Below are positions 57,426 to 64,000 of a DNA stretch of 64,000 nucleotides, piece by piece. Below the pieces are notes generated by a model. It did not search any database. It saw only the letters and a list, made by a program, of their open reading frames with translations, and was not told the DNA's origin. The DNA comes from Sphagnum compactum (lineage: Eukaryota; Bryophyta; Sphagnopsida; Sphagnales). Location: assembly GCA_965153455.1 (NCBI GenBank), contig OZ234496.1:10315863-10379862 (forward strand), written 5' to 3'. Each line of letters begins with the position of its first letter. Position 1 is the first letter of the stretch. Made by a program: the position numbers and the translations under genes.

Positions 57426-57704
57426 CGATGTGACAACACGCAGCTTGAGGTAGTGTTAGGTGCATGAAAGGGCATGCCATATGCAGAAAGGCTTTGTCGA
57501 AGCTACGATTTGGAGAAGGTTGAGGATGAAAAGCACTTGTTTCTTGTTTGTCCAGATACACAAAAAGTTAGGGAATGCTTTTGTTTGGCCCTGCCCCTCA
57601 CCCACACCAGCACTCTTGCTAAGCTCATGCAAACTATGAACATTGTCGCCCACGTCAAGTTTGTGGCATGCTGCCAGTACCAGAGGACAATTTCTCCTCC
57701 ATGA
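57426..57704 (+). pseudogene. LINE (non-LTR) ORF2 C-terminal fragment
   Basis: The frame starting RCDNTQLEV, one in-frame stop, then ERLCRSYDLEKVEDEKHLF and LVCPDTQKVRECF follows the cysteine-histidine tail found after reverse transcriptase in many non-LTR elements (…R-x-C-x-x-C-x(n)-V-E-D-E-x-H-F-x-x-x-C-P…). The second Cys of the first pair is lost (Y). Only this end is present, as expected of a decayed element. Confidence 0.5.
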
Positions 57705-58989
57705 TTTACCTTTCATCTAATGGACTCTCTGGTCCCAAACATATGTAAAATTGTAAACAGTAAACAAATTACACTTTTAAAAAAAATTTGTCCAAAGTTT
57801 TTTCAAATAGGTAGATTTGGCATTTATTGACGAGACGTTTTTAAAAAAATTCTCTAAAACTTTCGCCAAGTAGGAGAAAAATGACAACACACTTTTGAGA
57901 GGCCATTGGAAAAATGATGAGATTTTTTCAAAAATCAAAATTCTCTTTCATTTTTCCCCAAATTTTTTGATATAACACAAGCATCTATGACGGAATTTTT
58001 TAAATATTGTTTTAGTCATTGGAACTTTCGTCCAAATAAAAAACTCTGCTTGTGAGTAATTGCTTTTGCAATTTTTTAATTCATATTGTCATGGCTTATT
58101 ACTACATTCATTCTTCATTCTTTAGGAAGTTGTGCGGATCCATTAGGGTAGATCGGCCCATCATCGATTGGCTACTTATGATCAAACATTTATTTATATT
58201 TTCATCATATGTGTTTCAATTTGAGTGATTTAAAATGTTATGGGAGTGCCATATCAAGCTCTACAAATCATCTTTGCAGATTTAGAAATCATTTTTAAAA
58301 TGCAAAGGGAAAAGATTAAGGAAAAGTGAACCAAAAAAAAAAAAGCTTTCCAAGTTACAAAACATTTTTTTTTTTCTTTAAACCCCTCCTACTTTCAAAC
58401 CTCATAACTTTCTTGTTTGTTATTCATTTTAAATGATTTAATGTGCTATAAGAGCACCACCTGAAACTTTACAAATCATCTTTCAACTCTAAGAACAATA
58501 GAGAAACATACAAAGAATATTTTGGGTGTTTGAAAATTGGGGTTTAATTTCATTTTCAGCATTCCCGATAACCCCCACATTATATTGAATTTTCATTGTC
58601 GAAAGTTATGCTCTTTTAACCTACACTAGTGTAGCATGTGCTGTTGGCCCACATGTAAACTGGCTACCCAACGAATTTTTCCTTCCAAAACCATTTTTGT
58701 AATTTAATTGAATTTCCAATGACAAAATTTCTTCGAAATTCAATATCTCTCACACCTTAGGTCTAAGAATTTCCAAATCACCTTCATTTAATCCTACTCC
58801 CTGAGGGCTCTCCAGCAATACCCAGAATCTGCCCAAATTATGCTATAATTTTTTAGTTTTGATTTAAATGAATTTCAATGAATAATTTATAAACATGCAG
58901 AAATTTTCACACCTACTTTGAGCCAACTTGATGTCATGTCACTTTTCCTTTTTTCTTAATTTTATTCTTTTATACATTTTCCTAATTTA
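57705..58989. other. Gene-free DNA, partly repeat-derived
   Basis: From about 58600 it shares blocks with 42000-42500 (GTGCTGTTGGCCCA, TCAATATCTCTCACACCTTAGG, TTTAATCCTACTCC), so it belongs to the same dispersed repeat. The earlier part is AT-rich without features. Confidence 0.45.
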
Positions 58990-59700
58990 TGGTGTTTTTT
59001 TTTATAAAGCCAATCAGGTGATAGTTACCTCTCCTATTCATTAAATGAGGTTCCTCCCAAGTTCAAAATTATCATTTTTTGCAATGAGCCAATTTGATTA
59101 GCCCAACACTCAAAAAACTGAAACTATGGAAGCTCCCCAAAATAGAACCTTCTATTTTGAAGTATAGAGTTCCTCCCCTTTGGCCCACCTATACTATATG
59201 CGAAAGGAGGATAACATTTGCCAAAACATAAGAGATAATAGGGAGGTGCTATTGGAAACTCTTTGGATAACATGTCATGAACTTGGGAACTCTTTGCTTT
59301 GAGATAATAGTGAGGTGCTATTGGAAACTCTTTGGATAACATGTCATGAACTTGGGAACTCTTTGCTTTGAGATAATAGTGAGGTGCTATTGGAAACTCT
59401 TTGGATAACATGTCATGAACTTGGGAACTCTTTGCTTTGAGATAATAGTGAGGTGCTATTGGAAACTCTTTGGATAACATGTCATGAACTTGGGAACTCT
59501 TTGCTTTGAGATAATAGTGAGGTGCTATTGGAAACTCTTTGGATAACATGTCATGAACTTGGGAACTCTTTGCTTTGAACCACCACCCCCGCCGCCCAAA
59601 AGAAAAAAAGGGAGGCCCCTTCACTCCATGACACAGCTTCTCATTGGTTGCATGGAAATTCTATTCCTAAAATTGGCTGCCACTATTTTCGACCTGAACT
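58990..59700. repeat. Interspersed repeat family, copy 2 (with 69 bp array)
   Basis: Same block order as 41040-41790 (ACCTCTCCTA head, AAACTATGGAAGCTCCCCAAAATAG, purine-rich run, CATTGGTTGCATG, AATTCTATTCC). Its GGGAACTC region has expanded into the tandem array at 59232-59576. Confidence 0.6.
59232..59576. repeat. Tandem array, five copies of a 69 bp unit
   Basis: Unit starts fall at 59232, 59301, 59370, 59439 and 59508. The unit begins GAGATAATAGTGAGGTGCTA and includes GATAACATGTCATGAACTTG. Copies 2 to 5 look identical; copy 1 differs by one base near its start. Since 69 is divisible by 3, the antisense strand stays open as a 23-residue repeat (frame 59624-59124). Near-identity indicates recent expansion. 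Confidence 0.95.
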
Positions 59701-60240
59701 AATAGCCCTTCCTAAGAACACCTTACTTATCTTATTCTATTTCATGTTAATTTGTTGGGGTGCCTCACAAGTTCAACTTTTCTTTTTGTTGCAATGAGGA
59801 TATTGGATTGGGCCGTTGCAAAGACAAAAGTTGAATCTATAGAGGCTCCCCATAATAGAAGATTTAATGGAAAGATGGAGTGTCTATCACTGTGGCCCAG
59901 ATATATAGGTGAAGAGGGGAGGGTGTTGGGCAAACCCTATGGGATTAAAACAACGTGCTATTGGGAACACCCTTGGGGAACACATTTGAAACCTAGGGAA
60001 CATATTGAGAACCTGATGGGAACCCATGAAACTTGAAAGGAACATGTTGGGAACAAAGGAAAAATGAAATTAATTCTATCCCTCTTCCCCGGCACCCCAC
60101 CCCCCAAAACTTAAAAGAAAAAACAATCAATGCACTTTGAGTGCATGGTGAGCCTTCCCATTGGCTGCATGAAATTTCTATTTCCAAAATTGTTCGTCAC
60201 CATTTTTGGCCTGGGCTAATACCCCCATTATAAACTAGGG
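59700..60240. repeat. Interspersed repeat family, copy 3
   Basis: Third copy, in tandem with copy 2: GAGGCTCCCCATAATAG, GGGAACACATTTGAAAC, GAACCTGATGGGAACC, a purine-rich run, CATTGGCTGCATG and an end CTGGGCTAATACCCCCATTATA that parallels the end of copy 2. Confidence 0.6.
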
Positions 60241-60800
60241 GTCCTTATGGGGTACTTATTTTGCCGACGATTTCCTTTTCTTTTTTTTCTCTTGAAACCG
60301 ACGCTGGTTCGTCGTGCTTTCTCTGGAAATTTCTCTAGAAAGAGCGTACTTACCGACGAATCGAAGCTTTGCGCGGAAGCAAGCACGGCTGTGAAACTCT
60401 CTCCTGTTGTCCAAAGCTCTCCCTCATATACTCGCGCGCGCAAGACAGTAATACAGAGCGTGAGTGCGCGCTCTTCTTAGCTTGAAAAACAAACAGGGAA
60501 ACCAAGCCCCACAAGGTCTCGAAACTTTTGGTGTAGCAATTCTTTGTTCTTGAGAATAGTAGCTGGTGACTTGAGCTTGTGGTTCGTTCGTGCATCATTT
60601 TGGCTCCAATTTGCTCATGTGGTGGTTTAGAGTCAAACACGCACATAGAGGGGAACTGCTCTCAAGTCCCTATATTCATCTCTGTATCCAGAGAGGATTG
60701 CAGCTAAAGAGGGGGAAGAAAAATACTGAGTGAGAAAGCAGAAACTGCGAGAGAAGAAGAATCGAAGCATAGAGGACGTGATGATCAGTTAAGTCTGTAG
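60241..60800 (+). promoter_or_regulatory. Promoter and first leader exon of the gene at 61149
   Basis: GC content rises sharply, with CGACG and GCGCGCGC words and no repeat similarity, as expected at a plant gene's 5' end. The leader ends at 60800 in CTGTAG|GTGAGT, and the acceptor TTTTTTTTTCCAG at 61129 joins it 19 bp before the ATG, so there is a 5' UTR intron of 329 bp. The exact transcription start is not visible. Confidence 0.5.
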
Positions 60801-61148
60801 GTGAGTGTCGTTGTTTTTCCCCTTCTTGTTGTGAGCACTTTTGTTGTGGTGGGGTGGGGTTAGAAAACTATCATGCTGAGGCGAAAACCACCGTTACCAC
60901 CACCACCAACCACCCAAACCCTTGTCATATACTTGTTCTCTTTCCAACTGGATCTAAGACGGGTTCCATTTCGTTGTGGGCTCATCTTAAAAGTGAAGAA
61001 TCCGGAGTCTCTCGCGGCTGCTCTTGCTCTCTGTTGTTGTTGCAGACACCGGATTCGCCATCATCGTTTTGTGGAAGAAAAGAGACTTGGAGAGAAGAAA
61101 AGTTCTGCAGTGTAGCTTTTTTTTTCCAGGACCTAGAGATACGAAACC

Positions 61149-63334
61149 ATGGGTGAGAAAACTACAGATTCTGAGTCCCAAGAGGCACAGGAATTTCTCA
61201 ACATTCCAGCAACACGTTCTTCCACCGCCAATCTCGCACCTTACCCTCTTCATCCATCCTCCCATGACGATCCCAGCCCAAGCTGCCGAGATGCAGTAGG
61301 TGTGGATGCTTTGCTTCAGTCAAGAATGCTAATCATGGCTCCTGCATCCATCCCTGATATTACCATGGAGCTAGGGTTTCCAAGATCATCCCAAGGTCAT
61401 GTACTCTCACCTAGCACAGTGAAATCGGATGCAGACCCTCTCTCCAACAACCACTCGGAATCTTTACCATTGCTGAATATTGAAGAAATCGGCCTTGACG
61501 GTGAGGGTTTGGATGTGCCAGTTTCTGGGCAAGCTGATTCCGAGGTTTCATCAGGTGCGTTTGACATTGACCAACATGGAAAGTTTGTCGCTGATGAACT
61601 TTTTCCAGGTTGGAATCTTAAACATAAAACACCAGGATTCCAGATGAAATCTGATCAACTTGGGATGCCATCAGAACAGACCTTGCAGAGAGGCATAGTT
61701 GGCTCACGGGATCCAACCCGTTCTGGTCAGAGCTTGGATCGCATCATGGCTGGTAGTGAGGAGGATTCCAATGAGCACTGTTGGCAGAAGAAGAACAAGA
61801 AGTATGGTCAGATGGAGTGTCCCTTGGATGGGAGCCGACAGAAAAACCCTAATCTTTGCCCTACTGGAAAAGATGAATTTGACAAGCAGTTGCCTGCATT
61901 GGATGAAGGTGGTCATCATTGGTTACCCTTGGCTGCTCATTGCACACCTCCATTCAAGAAGCTGAAGAAGGAGCCCCAACTGGGAACCAGAATTGTACCC
62001 GGTCCAGTCAATTTCCCTGATTTTTCTGGCAAAGGAGAGTAAGTTTTACTTGCCTCAGTGATTGCTTTGCCACAGCTGCTACTTTCAGATCTTCTTTGAA
62101 GGAACACGTGAGAATAATTGTCTTGTCCAACAATTCTTGGCAACCTATTCAAAATCATCAGTTCTGAATATCTTGGCTGCTTTCAGTTCATCATGATTTT
62201 CATAGAAATGAACAATACAATTGAAGGGGTCTTCTAGGCTAGTTTAATGTGAATATGATGGTTGTCTGAGAAGAACTAAGAAGAATAAGAAAGACATCAG
62301 ATGCAGTGGTCCAATGGGACTGGCAGCCTGTTGTTGCAAGCACCAAAGGGTTTGCACACCCCTTTGGGTAGAGGTCTCACTATGTGAGGTGTGTGACCAT
62401 GATCCCTAGAAGAAAACACTGCCTACTTACAGGACATTGTAGGTTTCTTTTGTTGAGAATAAGATCCACATGAGATATTTAACCCACAGTGAGATGGTCC
62501 ATCAACTTTGAGCAACTGCTGCAGGATGGCTTGAACAACTTCCCTTCTCTTCTTTTTCTCTCCTCTTGCTTGTTGAGGACATGATGTCCACAGCAAAGAG
62601 AAGTGTACATATAGAGAGAGCTCCTCATGTAAAGGTACGATTTTGTCCTTGTCCAGAAGAATTTTGGATAATGGAGTTGTTGTACAAGCCTCTGCTTGTG
62701 TGTGAAAAAGAGTTTAGTGATGAAACAGCTGCCAGTTTTTTGGCATACTATAAAGATCATTATAGGAAGGACATATGGTATTGTTAAATATCATGCTGAT
62801 GCAAGCATGTTGTTCTTAGGATCTTAGGAAGTCTGCAAGGATTTAGTTGCTCTCTGTACTTATTTTCATTTGTGCAATTTCCACTTTGTACATAGATCGC
62901 TTGAGAAGCCCAATAATGTCACATAGTTTTTGTACGCTTCGGAGATTTTTTAGATGATGGGCTGGGATGTTTGGGATGATGGGCTGGGAACTTCGGGATG
63001 AAAATACAGACAGCAGGTCTCAGGCCTAGTTTGGTGGGATCCTTGCAAGCAGCAGCCTGAAACTGATCCAGCAGCTCTCAAGAAGGGTAAGTGCCATTCT
63101 GGAAACTATCTGCAAGGTTCATGAATCTGTGGTATTTCTATATCTGGCTTTCAAACCATATGTACCTGTGAGTTTCCTCTAGAACCATTTTAAGAGACAG
63201 GAATAACCCAGATTCTTGTTTTGTTGAAGGTTGATACTTTTCTACTGCCAGGACCGGGGACGTGGTTATGCTGGCTTCCCCCTAGGACTTGGAAGTCCTT
63301 AAGTCTGTTTCCTTCACATGATAAGTTAATTTAG
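61149..63334 (+). CDS. Uncharacterised protein, long first coding exon and tentative two further exons
   Basis: I do not recognise this protein. The first coding exon, 61149-62038 (296 codons), starts in the context AAACCATGGG just after a leader intron and ends at a strong donor GA|GTAAGT; read through, it stops one codon later. Product features: Ser/Pro-rich, acidic N-terminal half (ADPLSNNHSESLPLLNIEEIGLDGEGL), then a basic cluster KKNKKYGQM, and PFKKLKKEPQLGTRIVPGP near the end, which could be nuclear-localisation signals. No zinc finger, helix-loop-helix or enzyme motif is seen. The only phase-compatible continuation I found is 63010-63086 and 63252-63334, ending at TAG and totalling 349 aa, but acceptor quality is poor. 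A regulatory nuclear protein is a guess. Confidence is high for exon 1, low for the rest. Confidence 0.55.
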
Positions 63335-64000
63335 CAATGACAATAATATCTGGTTTGCATATCATGTTATGATGTCTGGTGATCTAAGTTCACAAGCACT
63401 TGAAAGCTAGCTATGACCACAGATGCCACTGAAGTGCCTGCTAGTGGTTTGTGGGTTCTGTAGGTGGCATATTTATTTCAGACTTCAGTTAGTGAGGACT
63501 GAATTGAATGTTTCTGCTATTCTAGTAAGGACTCTCCTTAGTGTCAAATGGATTTTATATAGGTCAGTATCTGGGTGGATGGGTATTACTTTGATAAGAT
63601 TGTGGTGGTTTACACTGGAAATAAAGGATTCAGGTTTGAAAGTCCTCTGTGCTTGTATTGCATGTCTTGATGATCACTTTCTGAAAGCATTTCCATGATT
63701 ACAGTTTGGGAGTAGTCATGACACCAACAAGCATGTTGAGGGTAATTTCTGATCTTCATAGTTTGAGACAAATGAATGAGTCAACAACTGTTGATTCATT
63801 CCACAATCTCTTGGTCTGTCCCAAACGCTAGAGTCTCTCTTGAGCTCTGGTCTCTTTCCAACCCTTAATCATTGAACTCAGGCTTAACTCTGTGATGTTG
63901 TCATGCAAGCTTTTAGTAAATTCCCAGGAAAAGTTGGATATTCATTTGAACTGTCAATTCGGTTGCACCTCAGCTAAGAACATTAATACATCTTTGGTAA
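63335..64000. other. 3' region of the last gene or a further intron
   Basis: No domain or convincing exon is visible. If the tentative stop at 63332 is wrong, the gene continues beyond the window. The 91-codon frame at 63423-63698 has no recognised motif. Confidence 0.35.

Noticed and set aside
59124-59624. 166-codon repetitive minus-strand protein
   Set aside because: It is the antisense of the 69 bp array, whose length is divisible by 3; there is no start or domain evidence.
62566-62787. 73-codon plus-strand frame as a second exon of the last gene
   Set aside because: I found no acceptor and donor in the phase required by the first exon, and no known motif.

Overview
This is nuclear DNA from a land plant. 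The genes are split by GT-AG introns, the intergenic DNA is AT-rich and crowded with decayed transposons, and the recognisable proteins are plant-type: an NBP35 without the C-terminal CPxC motif, an MSL1-like mechanosensitive channel and a DNAJC17-type J/RRM protein. The repeat content and long gene-poor tracts suggest a large genome, perhaps a fern or another seed-free vascular plant, but that lineage guess is inference only.

Layout. Positions 1-21,700 hold no intact gene. They contain two or three non-autonomous hAT elements (2.1-4.3 kb), a Ty3/gypsy element on the minus strand (about 5.8-9.6 kb) whose reverse transcriptase is split by a CACTA element with target duplication ACC, an inverted second gypsy fragment (9.6-11.6 kb) with its own 0.9 kb insertion, and a decayed set of minus-strand ORFs of transposon character (14.8-18.6 kb). 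The gene island runs from 21.7 to 40.5 kb: NBP35 (+, 3 exons), DNAJC17-like (-, 4 exons), a truncated second copy of the NBP35 locus (+), and MSL1-like (-, 10 exons). I rebuilt these three gene models from splice sites and reading phase; each gives an integral reading frame of family-typical length (361, 307 and 578 aa).

The NBP35 locus was duplicated around the DNAJC17 gene. The second copy lost exon 2 and most of exon 3. Comparing the copies exposes a 4.65 kb LTR element inserted in the first copy and a 1.06 kb insertion in the second.

From 41 to 60 kb the window is again repeat DNA: a Copia fragment, a 965 bp hAT element with a perfect 8 bp target duplication, a 32 bp minisatellite, a MULE/FAR1-type transposase relic, a LINE fragment, a three-copy interspersed repeat, and a five-copy 69 bp tandem array. 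At 60.2-63.3 kb lies an expressed-looking plus-strand gene with a spliced 5' leader and a long first coding exon that I do not recognise.

The three recognised genes act in different places (cytosolic Fe-S assembly, nuclear pre-mRNA splicing, mitochondrial inner membrane) and share no evident pathway. I found no rRNA, tRNA or CRISPR, and no clearly new biological system. The most informative content is the nested, datable transposon and duplication history.
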